Below are positions 19,470 to 29,447 of a stretch of DNA of 64,000 nucleotides, piece by piece. Under the pieces are notes generated by a model. It did not search any database, had not been told where the DNA came from, and saw only the letters and a list, made by a program, of their open reading frames with translations. The first letter of the stretch is position 1; each line of letters starts with the position of its first letter. Location: NCBI RefSeq assembly GCF_001874625.1, contig NZ_CP017672.1:1-64000 (forward strand), in the 5' to 3' direction. This DNA comes from Providencia rettgeri. GTDB lineage: Bacteria > Pseudomonadota > Gammaproteobacteria > Enterobacterales > Enterobacteriaceae. Both the position numbers and the translations under genes were made by a program.

Positions 19470-19884
19470 CTGTAGTGTTTTAGTTGAGAGGCTGAGATAG
19501 GGTGGAGTTTAAGGTAACGGTACCAAGTCGTATAATCGCGAATGTGTTCGGTTGCAGTTGAAAATAAGCGTCGCGAAGGAGGCGAATAACGATACTGCGC
19601 CAGACTTTTTCGGCGTCTTTCTTTTTAAAGAAAGTGGGTTTCCAGGTGTCTTATTCGGTGAGTCCTCCACGGGGAACTGATAAATGAATATGCGGATGTT
19701 GATTGAGTTGGCGACCGTAGGTATGCAGGGCGCAAAAGATACCGATTTCGAGTCCAAGGCGGCGTACATGCTTGAGCATGGCTCGGGTGGCGCAGCGAAA
19801 GAGTCGATAAATTTCAAATAGGAATTTACGATTAGATATAAACTTTGGTGATTGAAAAAGTTGAAATCGTAAGTTTCTGTTCAA
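19470..19884 (-). pseudogene. IS91-family transposase fragment with internal deletion
   Basis: The minus-strand sequence encodes RCATRAMLKHVRRLGLEIGI followed by FCALHTYGRQLNQHPHIHLSV, clearly related to the remnant at 3946-4860 and to a common IS1294-like ancestor. Compared with that copy about 100 bases are missing between two AGGTAACG motifs (about 19511), consistent with slippage or recombination at short repeats. Both ends are lost. Confidence 0.75.
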
Positions 19885-20911
19885 ATGCCTCCGCTAGTCC
19901 AACTAGTTTTAATCCTTATCTTGATAAAATTAAGTACTTAAAAATTCAGCCTTAATTATTCCAATTGTGTCTTTTACTGAAATATCTTGAGTTTTTGGGG
20001 AGCTTTCTTTTTCGCAAACCTCGCTCCATACAAAAAGGCGAATTCAGATCCCTCAGTTAAATATTTCAACTGAGGGGAACCAAACTTGTTTAATTCTCTA
20101 TATCTATCATCATTCCAAAATAAATCAATAATCTATTGATATACAGGTATAAAATTAAAGTGTGATTTATTATAGCTGCGGATTTTATGTTGTAACTGGG
20201 AGCTGCACATAATCAAGATAAATTAAAATCCTACTTACAACGCATCGTAATTAGTTCCAAGCTATTCATTATTGATATGACAGCTTACCTTTTGGGGGGA
20301 GGAATTGAATTTCTTTTTCAACATGATAGCAAAGAGGTATGAGAAAGGGAGGGGGATTATTAACTATTAGTTAATGGGCTAGTGCGTTTGCCAATGATAC
20401 AACATTGTCATGTTATCCAAATTAGTGGCTAAATTTATCTTTTAAAAATAAGCGTGAAATAGAGCATTGTTCTAATAGTATATGAATGTAGTTAATGGGA
20501 GTAAATTAAAATCACCGATTAGCCCCTTAAAGGGAGAGAAATTAAACTGACATTGTCAAAGAACAATAGGGATTAATGAAATGTATGTAATTTTGAATTT
20601 TACACATAATACTTTAATAAGGATACTCCATGCTCTTTGATGAGAATAAGCTATTTAAAAGGTATATAAGTGCACAGATTAAATATTCTTGAGATAGTCT
20701 TAATGTATTGATTTAATTGAATTAATATATTTATTGTATTAAATAAAATCTTATTTGATGTTAATTATCACAATTGGAAATTGTTTTTTGTTAGTATTTA
20801 TACAACTTAGTATGTGTTTAAGAATAAGGCTTAAAATCTATTTTTAATAAATAGACATAAACTTATTTACTTTTTTAATATAGAGAAAAATGTAATCTAT
20901 ATGGGGTGTAT
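19885..20911. other. about 1 kb without genes before the second fimbrial locus
   Basis: AT-rich and full of stops in all frames. A neat hairpin (CCCTCAGTT/AACTGAGGG, 20050-20076) is the only strong local structure. The promoter of the next regulator is presumably in the last 200 bases. Confidence 0.35.
20050..20076. terminator. hairpin, arms CCCTCAGTT and AACTGAGGG
   Basis: A perfect 9-bp stem with a 9-base loop. No clear T-run follows on either strand, so its role is uncertain. Confidence 0.3.
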
Positions 20912-21229
20912 ATGAAAAACTATCTTACAGATAACGAATTAGATAAAATGGAGTTAATTATAGGTAGAGAAATATCGCACTTACGCAAGAAAAAGGGGCT
21001 GACAGGAGAGCAATTAGGCTTATTACTTGGTGTGTCTCAGCAGCAAGTATCTCGTTATGAACGTGCTGAAACTAAATTAGCGATAAGTATGTTATGCACC
21101 ATTGTAAATCTCTTAGATATTTCATTACCAAATTTCTTTGAACGTATTTTTAGTAAGATGGAAAATGATAATCAATCATTCCATCAACATAGTGCGTTTA
21201 AATTAGAGTGTCATGATCTAATTTACTAA
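20912..21229 (+). CDS. MrpJ-type HTH regulator, third copy
   Basis: 105 residues from ATG 20912 (GGGG just upstream, with an in-frame GTG at 20906). LTGEQLGLLLGVSQQQVSRYERAE is the MrpJ-type HTH, followed by a longer C-terminal tail (NFFERIFSKMENDNQSFHQH...). It lies directly upstream of the second fimbrial operon in the same direction, mirroring the arrangement at 5600, so it is likely to control it. Confidence 0.85.
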   Translation: MKNYLTDNELDKMELIIGREISHLRKKKGLTGEQLGLLLGVSQQQVSRYERAETKLAISMLCTIVNLLDISLPNFFERIFSKMENDNQSFHQHSAFKLECHDLIY

Positions 21230-21464
21230 TTAAATGGTGAAAATATACCATATAAATAAAATCATTTTTATTTTTGATGAATTAAATCTACGGCTGTTTT
21301 AGGCTTTATCATCTACATACATAAAAAATACACTTAACCTATGCTGTTGTTAAAACTCAGCATGTGTTTGTGTGGTTGACTTTATTGTCGCCAAATAATG
21401 ATATTCCTGTTTACCAGGCAATTATCTAACTTAACAATAATATTGAATTAATTAAGGAAACACA

Positions 21465-22025
21465 ATGCACAAGACGTTGCTAAAATTAACCCCTGCTGCA
21501 CTTTTACTTATCGCGGTAGCAAATAATTCACATGCAGCTACCAATGCTGAGATCACAATTACCGGTAATGTTACGGCGGCGACTTGTGATGTCAGCCTAT
21601 CTCGTACAACTTTAGACGTGGGCAACTATGCACCAAGCGATTTTACCGGTGTTGCTATTCCAATTCCAGCAAGCCAAGCTAAAGGTAAATTCACCGTGGG
21701 TATCGAAAATTGCCAAACACCTTTAGGCATTGGCGATACAGCTAATCTTATTGTCACGGGTCCAACACTAGCGGGGAATTCTAATATCTTTAACAACACA
21801 GGAACAAATACCGGAATTATGCTAAGCCTGTCATCGTCGCCTAACACTTACATCACCAGTGGCGAGAAGTTAACGGTAGCAACCGCTGGCGACCCTCCTG
21901 CTGCAGGTGACTTTAATGGTAAAACCTTATCATTAACTGCAGGCTTGGCCTCTACAAGCACTTTAGCTGGCATTGATATTGGTGCGGTTCGTGCGCCTAT
22001 CCTGTTCAGCTTTAACTACAACTAA
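21465..22025 (+). CDS. major fimbrial subunit of the second operon
   Basis: 186 residues with signal peptide (ANNSHAATNA, cut near residue 25). Pilin marks: ITITGNVTAATCDVSLSRT, LDVGNYAPSDF, second Cys in IENCQTP, and ending ILFSFNYN. Composition (Ala, Thr, Gly) is that of a major structural subunit. AAGGAAACACA precedes ATG 21465. A strong hairpin terminator follows, which would let this gene be expressed more than the downstream assembly genes. Confidence 0.88.
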   Translation: MHKTLLKLTPAALLLIAVANNSHAATNAEITITGNVTAATCDVSLSRTTLDVGNYAPSDFTGVAIPIPASQAKGKFTVGIENCQTPLGIGDTANLIVTGPTLAGNSNIFNNTGTNTGIMLSLSSSPNTYITSGEKLTVATAGDPPAAGDFNGKTLSLTAGLASTSTLAGIDIGAVRAPILFSFNYN

Positions 22026-22043
22026 TTTTCTAAATTATAGTTT

Positions 22044-22066
22044 GCGGGCTTTCATGCCCGCTTTTT
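22044..22066 (+). terminator. intra-operon terminator after the major pilin
   Basis: GCGGGC/GCCCGC stem with a 6-base loop and a TTTTT tail, 18 bases after the pilin stop. It probably reduces read-through into the chaperone genes. Confidence 0.75.
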
Positions 22067-22086
22067 AGCAGTTCAGGAGCGGTTGC

Positions 22087-22803
22087 ATGACTCGTTTTAT
22101 CTCACTCTTTTTTTTGATGTTTTATTGCACTGTGTTTTCGGTGAATGCCGAAAATGGCGGGTTTGGTATTAATGCAACGAGGTTGATATACCCACAAAGT
22201 GCTGACAGTATCAATGCGGGGCTACGTAATACGCATAGCACTCAACCCTATCTTGTGCAAGTTCGCATCAGCACTGCTCGGGATGGTTCGACATCAGCCC
22301 CGTTTTCGGTGAGACCGCCATTATTCCGCCTTGAGCCCAAAAGTGTTAATCAGGTGCGAATTCTATTACAAAACAATACATTGCCAGTAGACAGAGAGTC
22401 CGTCTTTTATTTTCACGCCAGTGCCATTCCGGCGAGTGTGCAATCCACATCCGGTGAACAGAAAGGGGGAATACACGCAACGGCTCAATTTGGCGTTGGG
22501 AACACGATTAAGTTGTTCTATCGGCCCACAAACCTCCCTTCAACATCAAAAGAGGCCCAGAAAAACCTACGTTTTTCGCGTACCAATGGTGGGATAAAAG
22601 TCATCAATTCATCGCCCTACCATGTCAGTTTTGCCAGCCTATCCGTAGGTAACATCAAAATTAAGCTCAATACCCCTGAAGAGTTGATGATTGCGCCTTT
22701 TGGTAGCCATGTGTACTCCGTTCCTCGGGCTAGCGGAGAAGTCCACTGGAAAACGATAAATGATGAAGGAGGCATTAATGCATACAGTTATACGTTACCT
22801 TAA
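22087..22803 (+). CDS. PapD-like pilus chaperone, first of three
   Basis: 238 residues. Signal peptide ends near SVNAENGG. Chaperone core: GINATRLIYPQSADSINAGL with the conserved Arg, PFSVRPPLFRLEPKSVNQVR, LPVDRESVFYFHASAIP and IKLFYRPTNLP, then the second Ig domain. It is translationally coupled to the next gene, whose start lies inside its end. It should bind subunits in the periplasm and hand them to the usher at 24938. Confidence 0.9.
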   Translation: MTRFISLFFLMFYCTVFSVNAENGGFGINATRLIYPQSADSINAGLRNTHSTQPYLVQVRISTARDGSTSAPFSVRPPLFRLEPKSVNQVRILLQNNTLPVDRESVFYFHASAIPASVQSTSGEQKGGIHATAQFGVGNTIKLFYRPTNLPSTSKEAQKNLRFSRTNGGIKVINSSPYHVSFASLSVGNIKIKLNTPEELMIAPFGSHVYSVPRASGEVHWKTINDEGGINAYSYTLP

Positions 22804-23329
22804 AACGCTGGTGCTGAGTGCCTGGCTCATTGGGAGCGTGAGTCTCCCAGGACACGCGGTTATCCTCAACTTTTCCGCGTTCCTCACCTCGGGAACCTGT
22901 ACGTTTAATTTGGATAAAAGCGCACTGAATTTACATGCCTCACTGCATGAATTTGCCCCCGCCACCCTCGTGGATACTCAACCTTTTGCGCTGAGTGTGA
23001 CACAGTGCAGCGACACCGACAGTGCATTGACCCCCGTCGTGAACATTACCGGGGAAGGAAGTATGCGTGATGGACGTTGGCTATTTTTATCAACCGCATC
23101 AGAAGACAGCAATATCGGGATTATGCTCGTGAAAAGTGATGTTCTTCCCACTTACAGTTCAACGGAAATACAGAATAACGACGACATTACATTGGCACCA
23201 CAAGGGGTCGATCCCGTTGACCAAACGATACAGTTTTACGCGGGAATGACTTGTGGCACGAGTGGTTGTTCAAACATTCAAAGCGGCTCGTTCAATGCGA
23301 GAGTGCTGTTTAGCTTAGCCTATCGATAA
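22778..23329 (+). CDS. minor fimbrial subunit
   Basis: 183 residues from ATG 22778, preceded by GAAGGAGG and overlapping the previous gene by 26 bases. Signal segment YLKTLVLSAWLIGSVSLPGHA. Pilin-type core: LNFSAFLTSGTCTFNLDKS, second Cys in VTQCSDTD, ending NARVLFSLAYR. An extra Cys pair (TCGTSGC) near the C-terminus is unusual. Likely an adaptor or terminator subunit. Confidence 0.8.
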   Translation: MHTVIRYLKTLVLSAWLIGSVSLPGHAVILNFSAFLTSGTCTFNLDKSALNLHASLHEFAPATLVDTQPFALSVTQCSDTDSALTPVVNITGEGSMRDGRWLFLSTASEDSNIGIMLVKSDVLPTYSSTEIQNNDDITLAPQGVDPVDQTIQFYAGMTCGTSGCSNIQSGSFNARVLFSLAYR

Positions 23330-23338
23330 GGTTGGGGT

Positions 23339-24100
23339 ATGCGCTTAATTCATCTAATTTTACCCCATAATGTGATAGCAATATTGAGGAAGATAATCCT
23401 CACGCAGAGCTTTTTTCTGCCAATCATATCAATATCCTATGGGTATTCAGAGGGGGGAATTAGCTTAGACCAGACTCGCGTGGTGTATTTGTCCACGAGC
23501 AAAGCACAAACGCTCACGGTCAATAATACGAGTCAACGGGCTTGGTTGATCCAAAGTCGGGTCCAAAGCGGCGAGAATACAAGTAAAGCCCCTTTTATCA
23601 TTACGCCCCCGTTATTTACGTTACAGCCTGACAGCCAGCAGCTTCTCAGGATGATGAAAACCAATCATGCCTTACCGGAAGATCGGGAATCCCTCTTCTA
23701 TTTATCGGTATTGGCCATCCCGGCCGCAAAGGCAAAAGAAGCGGACTCGTTACATGAAGGGGTCATCTCCGTGGGCATGAATTTTACGATAAAAATGTTT
23801 TATCGCCCCCGCATATTGTCTCAAGGGATTGAACAAGCCCCGTGTCAATTACGTTTCATTCAAACGCCAAAGGGGATTCATGTTGAAAATCCGACACCGT
23901 ATTTTCAGACGTTTGGAAAACTGTTACTCAATGGCAATGCATTCAATTTAAATGAGGCTTCTTCGATGTTAGCGCCGTTTGGCCAGCATCAATATGACAT
24001 TAACAAGGGAACGGTAAAGCAAATCCAATGGCAAACCATCAATGATTATGGCGGCTTATCCGAAATGTGTATACAAAACATGGGGGAGGAGAAAGCGTGA
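23339..24100 (+). CDS. PapD-like pilus chaperone, second of three
   Basis: 253 residues. An N-terminal hydrophobic segment (about 15-38) serves as signal. Core marks: GISLDQTRVVYLSTSKAQTL, PFIITPPLFTLQPDSQQLLR, LPEDRESLFYLSVLAIPAAK and FTIKMFYRPRIL. Ends with CIQNMGEEKA. The next gene begins at a GTG overlapping its TGA by 4 bases. A separate chaperone may serve a different subunit from the one at 22087. Confidence 0.88.
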   Translation: MRLIHLILPHNVIAILRKIILTQSFFLPIISISYGYSEGGISLDQTRVVYLSTSKAQTLTVNNTSQRAWLIQSRVQSGENTSKAPFIITPPLFTLQPDSQQLLRMMKTNHALPEDRESLFYLSVLAIPAAKAKEADSLHEGVISVGMNFTIKMFYRPRILSQGIEQAPCQLRFIQTPKGIHVENPTPYFQTFGKLLLNGNAFNLNEASSMLAPFGQHQYDINKGTVKQIQWQTINDYGGLSEMCIQNMGEEKA

Positions 24101-24906
24101 GTAAAAAGGCATTGGGGTACATGCTGCTGAATATGTTGATAGGGGTAGCGGTCATCATTTCACCGGGGATAACGTATGCGGCATCGGGTGCAGCTGAACG
24201 CATAGATATTTTGCCACCAACAAAAAAAGGAGGCATTTCATTCTATGTGCTTCGTGTTGTTTATACCGAGAAAGACAAAAATGGGGTTTCTTTAACCGCC
24301 TATAACTCGACACCCGAGACCTACTTATTTCAGTCTCGAATGTTACCGGTGGATTTAGCAACGGGTAACCCAGATATGTCGGCTGAAAGCGGGAGTCGTA
24401 TTCCTTTTGTTGTGACGCCGCCTTTGTCCCGTTTAGAAGCGAATGGCGAACTGACGCTGCGTATCAGACGCAATGGTGAGTTTTTACCTAAAGATCGTGA
24501 ATCTGTTTTCTTTATATCGATGAAAGCCATTCCATCACAACGTTCACCTGAAGAGCGTGAGCCGGATTCGCAGCACATGGTATTGACCGTGGTGAGCAAT
24601 ATTAAGTTATTTTATCGCCCGGAAGGCCTTCACCGACGCGCCATTGTTGATACCGATGTCTCGTCAAAATTAACCTTTCGACAAGAAGGGAACCAACTGA
24701 TTGCTGAAAACCCAACCTCTTATTGGCTGACGTTTTCTCGACTGAAAGTCGGAGGAAAAGCGCTGGATAAAACACAGTTACGATTAATGGTACCGCCAAA
24801 AGGGAAGCAGTCATATTCCTTACCTGCGGGGACGGCAACGTCTGTCAGTTGGCAATTAATCGATGAAGATGGCTGGGATACGCCAGTCCAAGAACGCGCA
24901 CTTTAG
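24097..24906 (+). CDS. PapD-like pilus chaperone, third of three
   Basis: 269 residues from GTG 24097. I chose this start because GGAGGAGA lies just upstream and GTGA overlaps the previous stop, the usual coupling signal. Signal peptide ends near ITYAASGA. Core: GGISFYVLRVVYTEKDKNGV, RIPFVVTPPLSRLEANGEL, LPKDRESVFFISMKAIPSQ and IKLFYRPEGLHR. It is longer than most PapD proteins because of an insert (DLATGNPDMSAESGS) in domain 1, so it may be specialised for the adhesin encoded at the end of the operon. Confidence 0.88.
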   Translation: MSKKALGYMLLNMLIGVAVIISPGITYAASGAAERIDILPPTKKGGISFYVLRVVYTEKDKNGVSLTAYNSTPETYLFQSRMLPVDLATGNPDMSAESGSRIPFVVTPPLSRLEANGELTLRIRRNGEFLPKDRESVFFISMKAIPSQRSPEEREPDSQHMVLTVVSNIKLFYRPEGLHRRAIVDTDVSSKLTFRQEGNQLIAENPTSYWLTFSRLKVGGKALDKTQLRLMVPPKGKQSYSLPAGTATSVSWQLIDEDGWDTPVQERAL

Positions 24907-24937
24907 CTTTTCTTGAGAATACGCTGAGGAGAATGAA

Positions 24938-27631
24938 GTGAAGCCTTATGGAACGTTTGGAATTGTTAGGAATAAGCCAATTATGGTAATAAAAAACAGA
25001 CAATCAGAAGCCATGTTGTTACCGATGGCCATGACGGCTATTGCTTTATTCGTCAGTCATCCATCCGCTATGGCCAAGGACTATTTTGATCCCGGGTTAC
25101 TGTCGCTTAATGGGGACCAACTTGCGGCAGTAGACTTGAGTGACTTTGAAACGGCCGGTCAAATTCCGGCAGGAACGTATACCGTTGAGTTATTTGTTAA
25201 CCAAGTCAATATGGGGCAACAAACCCTAGAATTTAAGGCGGATGGCAAGGGGCACGTGCAGCCTGAACTCACGCCGGATTTCTTGTCAGAGATGGGGGTC
25301 AACACACCGGCGTTGCCCTCTTTCGTTCCTTTACCTCGTACGGAGCCCGTAAAAGATCTTGCTGCGTTAATCCCTGATTCACACATTAAATTTGATTTCG
25401 CTCAGTTACGTCTGGACTTAAGTGTGCCCCAAATTGCGATGAAAGCGAACGCGCAAGGCAGTGTTGATCCCGCGATGTGGGATCCCGGCGTGCCAGCCGT
25501 ATTGCTGAATTATAATGTCAATGGTGGTCGAAATTGGCAAAGCGCTCAACGTGGCATAGACAGCAGTACACAAACCAATTTATTCGGTCAAATCACGGGC
25601 GGTGCCAACTGGTTAGCTTGGCGTTTGCGTAGCACGATGAGCTACATGCGAAACACGCATAATTTAAGTGGATATGGCGAAAAAACGCATCAGCATACCG
25701 AATTTACTAACACGTATTTGCAGCGAGATATTGTCCCTTGGCGCGCTGAAATCATGGTCGGAGAAAGCAATACCGCCAATGACGTGTTTGATAGCGTATT
25801 ATTTCGTGGCGCCAAACTGAATTCAAGTGAGGAGATGTTACCCAATAGCTTAAGAGGCTTTGCACCCGTTATTAGCGGTATTGCTCAAACGAATGCCCGA
25901 GTCACCATCAGCCAAAGTGGTAACGTGATATATCAGACGTATGTTGCGCCCGGCCCATTCCGAATTGAAGATCTCTTTCAATCCGGTGGGGGCGGTGACT
26001 TGACCGTGACTATCCATGAAAGCGATGGCACGGTGCGTACGCAAAATGTGGCCTATTCTTCCCTCCCCGTCATGCGTCGCCCTGGGAGTTTAAAATACGA
26101 GGTCACTGCGGGGCGCTACAATGGGGGGATAACCGAAGGATCACAGGAAGCGACGTTTGTTCAGGCAACCGGCATATACGGGTTACCGCATAATATTACC
26201 TTATACGGGGGAAGCTTAATTGCTAAAAATTACCTCTCGTTGGTGGCCGGTAGTGGTATCTCTCTTGGCGTATTTGGTGCACTGTCCGCGGATATCACCA
26301 CCTCAAGTGCCAAGTTACAGGGCGATACGGGACGAAAGGCGGGCTCATCATACCGTATTCGTTATTCTAAAAGTTTGCTCGAAACGGGAACGTCGGTTGA
26401 TTTGACCGCCTACCGTTATTCGACGCGTAATTACTACAGCTTTTCAGATTACAATAATTTGGGATTCCAATTACGAGAGGATCAGGTTCCCTGGGCGTTA
26501 GAGAGACAAAAATCGAGTTTTCAGATCCGCCTTAGCCAACAGTTAGAAAAATACGGTTCACTCTATTTATCTGCATCGCGAGATGACTATTGGGGCAATA
26601 ATAAGGTCATGAACACCGTTTCTGCGGGATATAACGGCAACTATCGCGGTGTCAGTTATGGCGTCGCATACAGTATTGACCGGATAAAAGGGGACGGTCA
26701 CTGGCCTGAAAACCGACAGATCATGATGAATGTCCAAATCCCCTTGAGCCTATTCAATCCTAAAATTGGGCAAAGTCAGGTTTATGCCAATTACCAGATG
26801 ACGCACAACAATCGTGGCCAAGTGAGGCAACAAGCCGGAATTAGCGGAAATGCGCTGGATGACCGTTTGTCTTACAGTGTGATGCAAGGGTGGTCTAATG
26901 GCTCAGACAGTAATATGAGTACATTAAATGCCGGTTATCAAGGCACGCAAGGCATGGTCAATATGGGCTATTCCTACAGTAATGATAATCGCTCATTAAA
27001 CCTCGGAGGAAATGGTGCGGTTGTTATACACCCTGAAGGGGTGACATTGAGTCGGATGCTCGGGAGTTCCGTCGCGGTGATTAGTGCACCCGGCGCGAGT
27101 GGGACGAATGTCATGAATGGTAATGTGCAAATCGACAAAAGAGGCTATGCCGTCGTTCCCTACTTGTCGAATTATCAAACAAACAACATTAGTTTAGATC
27201 CTTCGACGCTACCGGATGATGTCGATTTGACACAATCAAGCCTGAATGTTTATCCCACCAAAGGCGCGGTTGTGATGGCGAAATTTGAGACTAAAGTGGG
27301 GTATCAAGCCATGGTGACATTATTACAAAATAATACCCCAGTGCCTTTTGGTACGTTGGTGACCGTAGACACGAACGAGAAGAAAGACACCAATACGGGG
27401 ATTGTGGGGGATGAGGGGCTGGTTTACCTCAGTGGATTACCTGAAAAAGGCGTATTGAAAGCCAAATGGGGAAAAGAAGCGAGTCAGCAATGTTTGGCTA
27501 ACTTTGACTTAAGTCATATCGTGCTGACAGAAAATAACGCAATCCGCGCATTCACGGTGCAGTGTCACAATAACGACACCCATAACAACACGCTAAAAAA
27601 ACGTAACCCGTTTTTATTAAAAAATGGGTGA
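24938..27631 (+). CDS. fimbrial outer-membrane usher of the second operon
   Basis: 897 residues, starting at GTG 24938 behind GAGGAG. ATG 24983 is an alternative. After the signal (SHPSAMAKDYF) comes the N-terminal domain FDPGLLSLNGDQLAAVDLSD then FETAGQIPAGTY, the barrel and plug (LRGFAPVISGIAQTNARVTI, FRIEDLF) and the C-terminal domains (VPFGTLV, GLVYLSGLP, CLANFDLS). Full length for an usher. It lacks the long Cys pair spacing of the first usher, and by sequence the two are not recent duplicates. Confidence 0.92.
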   Translation: MKPYGTFGIVRNKPIMVIKNRQSEAMLLPMAMTAIALFVSHPSAMAKDYFDPGLLSLNGDQLAAVDLSDFETAGQIPAGTYTVELFVNQVNMGQQTLEFKADGKGHVQPELTPDFLSEMGVNTPALPSFVPLPRTEPVKDLAALIPDSHIKFDFAQLRLDLSVPQIAMKANAQGSVDPAMWDPGVPAVLLNYNVNGGRNWQSAQRGIDSSTQTNLFGQITGGANWLAWRLRSTMSYMRNTHNLSGYGEKTHQHTEFTNTYLQRDIVPWRAEIMVGESNTANDVFDSVLFRGAKLNSSEEMLPNSLRGFAPVISGIAQTNARVTISQSGNVIYQTYVAPGPFRIEDLFQSGGGGDLTVTIHESDGTVRTQNVAYSSLPVMRRPGSLKYEVTAGRYNGGITEGSQEATFVQATGIYGLPHNITLYGGSLIAKNYLSLVAGSGISLGVFGALSADITTSSAKLQGDTGRKAGSSYRIRYSKSLLETGTSVDLTAYRYSTRNYYSFSDYNNLGFQLREDQVPWALERQKSSFQIRLSQQLEKYGSLYLSASRDDYWGNNKVMNTVSAGYNGNYRGVSYGVAYSIDRIKGDGHWPENRQIMMNVQIPLSLFNPKIGQSQVYANYQMTHNNRGQVRQQAGISGNALDDRLSYSVMQGWSNGSDSNMSTLNAGYQGTQGMVNMGYSYSNDNRSLNLGGNGAVVIHPEGVTLSRMLGSSVAVISAPGASGTNVMNGNVQIDKRGYAVVPYLSNYQTNNISLDPSTLPDDVDLTQSSLNVYPTKGAVVMAKFETKVGYQAMVTLLQNNTPVPFGTLVTVDTNEKKDTNTGIVGDEGLVYLSGLPEKGVLKAKWGKEASQQCLANFDLSHIVLTENNAIRAFTVQCHNNDTHNNTLKKRNPFLLKNG

Positions 27632-27688
27632 TAACGCATCATCCTCTTTGGCATGGACCAATGAATGATCCTTCTTGGAAAACTATTT

Positions 27689-28824
27689 ATGAATACATTA
27701 TTTAAAAAACACGTAGGTTATTTAGGCTTACAACTCGTGGGCTATTCACTGCTTTCCTTGGCTTTTTCACATACTTTACGTGCGGAGACGATCACAATCG
27801 GAAAGGGGACGGGCATTTTATGGGAGGGGATGGCGTTTAACGAGTCATTAGGACCTGCCCCACTTCAGTCTAGTTGGTTATTTCCAACGAATGGACTGCT
27901 GGCTATCACTGACGATATTTGGAACTGTATGAATTCCCCTATGTTGAAAAATATTGGGGGCTATATGGCTCTCCCATTGTCGGAGAAAGGGACAGGCCTT
28001 CCAACTGGCGTTGGGTTGATCCCCCGAGCCAATGTTAATGTTGTTTACTATCCTCGTGTTGGTGGGGCCCAAACTATTTCGGGGACCATTGGCTTGCCTG
28101 ATACGATTGGTTTTTCTTCGATAATTAATGGAAACGTCACACCGGTATCGGATAAATCTTGGTGTTTATCTCCAAAAATGCAGTCAGAACAATTTTTTAT
28201 TCAGCAGGCCAACCTCGTTTTGCAACTGCTTCAGGAACTTGGGTATTGGTTGCTGATGGTACTCAACGGTCAACAACTGCAAGGATCCCAACGATGTATT
28301 TTAGTAGTTACTCTTATACTGCCCTTGGTGATTTAAAAACCCCCATACTACCTGCCACAATCGATTTGCGTATCTCCACCTTAGAATGTACGGTTAGTAC
28401 ACTGACTTCCATTAATTTTGGTGCAGTCCGTCGCAATACAACGGCCAATTCAGAATTGGCGGTAAAACCGGTTCAATTGGTGACTACATGTGGGCAAGAT
28501 TCTGACAGAATTAATGCCAATATTAATGTTCAGTTTCGTGCCATCAGTGGTCTCTATAATAGTAGTCCTTCTCGATTGTCTTTAAACCAAGGCGGGGGCT
28601 ATATTACGGGGGAAATTAATAATGGCGTCACCGGGAGCGGAGCATGTGCTGCGACGACAGGCTTACTTTTTGATAATACACCTGCGAAAATAGGCAGTAT
28701 TTCCAGTGCAGAAAGTAGCGTCACGTTAACTAACCAAATCATCTGGCGATTATGTTCAGGAGGATCTGATTTGCCCGTGGGGCCCGTCGATGCGGCAGCT
28801 GAATTATTGGTGACTTTTAATTAG
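27689..28824 (+). pseudogene. fimbrial tip adhesin, frameshifted in a T6 tract
   Basis: ATG 27689 starts a signal peptide (LSLAFSHTLRAET) and a lectin-like domain that runs to SEQFF at about 28198. The rest of the protein continues in another frame as YSAGQPRFATASGTWVLVAD, then a pilin domain (IDLRISTLECTVSTLTSINF...ELLVTFN, stop 28824). Adding one T to TTTTTT at 28193-28198 joins the two into one 378-residue two-domain adhesin. Either the gene is off or phase-variable in this sequence, or one base was missed in the homopolymer. An in-frame ATG at 27665 would lengthen the signal. Confidence 0.8.
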
Positions 28825-28918
28825 GTATCAATGCATTGATTATCGAGTAAATAAAACGCGTCATGATATTTGTCATCAAAAATTGTCTACGTACTGAATA
28901 CTGAGCTAACCAATAAAC

Positions 28919-28955
28919 ATAACGCCATCGGATTGATTATCTCGTTTGGCGTTAT
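28919..28955. terminator. terminator between the adhesin and the fidL-like gene
   Basis: Arms ATAACGCCA and TGGCGTTAT followed by TTTAT. It lies between two converging genes and could serve both. Confidence 0.65.
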
Positions 28956-28968
28956 TTTATATCAAAAA

Positions 28969-29438
28969 CTATTTATTATTCATACAATAAAGCACGGGGG
29001 TAATACCTTGCTGAATGATGTAGTCTCCGTTTTGTAGAGGAATAACGGAATAGACTATCTCAGATTGAGATTCAGTTAAGAATATGGGTAACATATGGAT
29101 CAAATCCATATCCTGAAAAATTTCTTTTGGGATCAGCGAAATACTGTTTGATTCACTGTGAAAGGTATTTTGGGATTGGGTGTATGTGAACGGTTTAGAT
29201 ATTCTGATTTGAAGGTTATCTCCATTAGACTTTAAGTAATCTCCGACTAAAAGAGTCAGTCCCTTATTATTTTTGTGGGTGATCGACATTGATGAAAATA
29301 GGTGCATATCTCCAACAACCACATTATATTCTGCTGTGCAAGAAAATTCACGGATATAGGTTTTTTATTCGTAATGTATACCGTTAGAATTATAATTAAT
29401 ACTAAGAACAAAAAAGGAATAACTAACCATTTTTTCAT
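28969..29438 (-). pseudogene. FidL-like membrane protein, frameshifted in an A6 tract
   Basis: Read on the minus strand from ATG 29438: one N-terminal membrane helix (WLVIPFLFLVLIIILTVYI), then the frame breaks at the six A residues (29366-29361). One extra A would continue as TYIREFSCTAEYNVVVGDMH, followed by a C-terminal domain ending GITPVLYCMNNK. The repaired protein of about 156 residues looks like the FidL-like family, small single-pass membrane proteins encoded next to CadC/MarT-type regulators. It follows the regulator at 29448 by 9 bases, so both form one operon. Confidence 0.65.
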
Positions 29439-29447
29439 GGGGATTAC

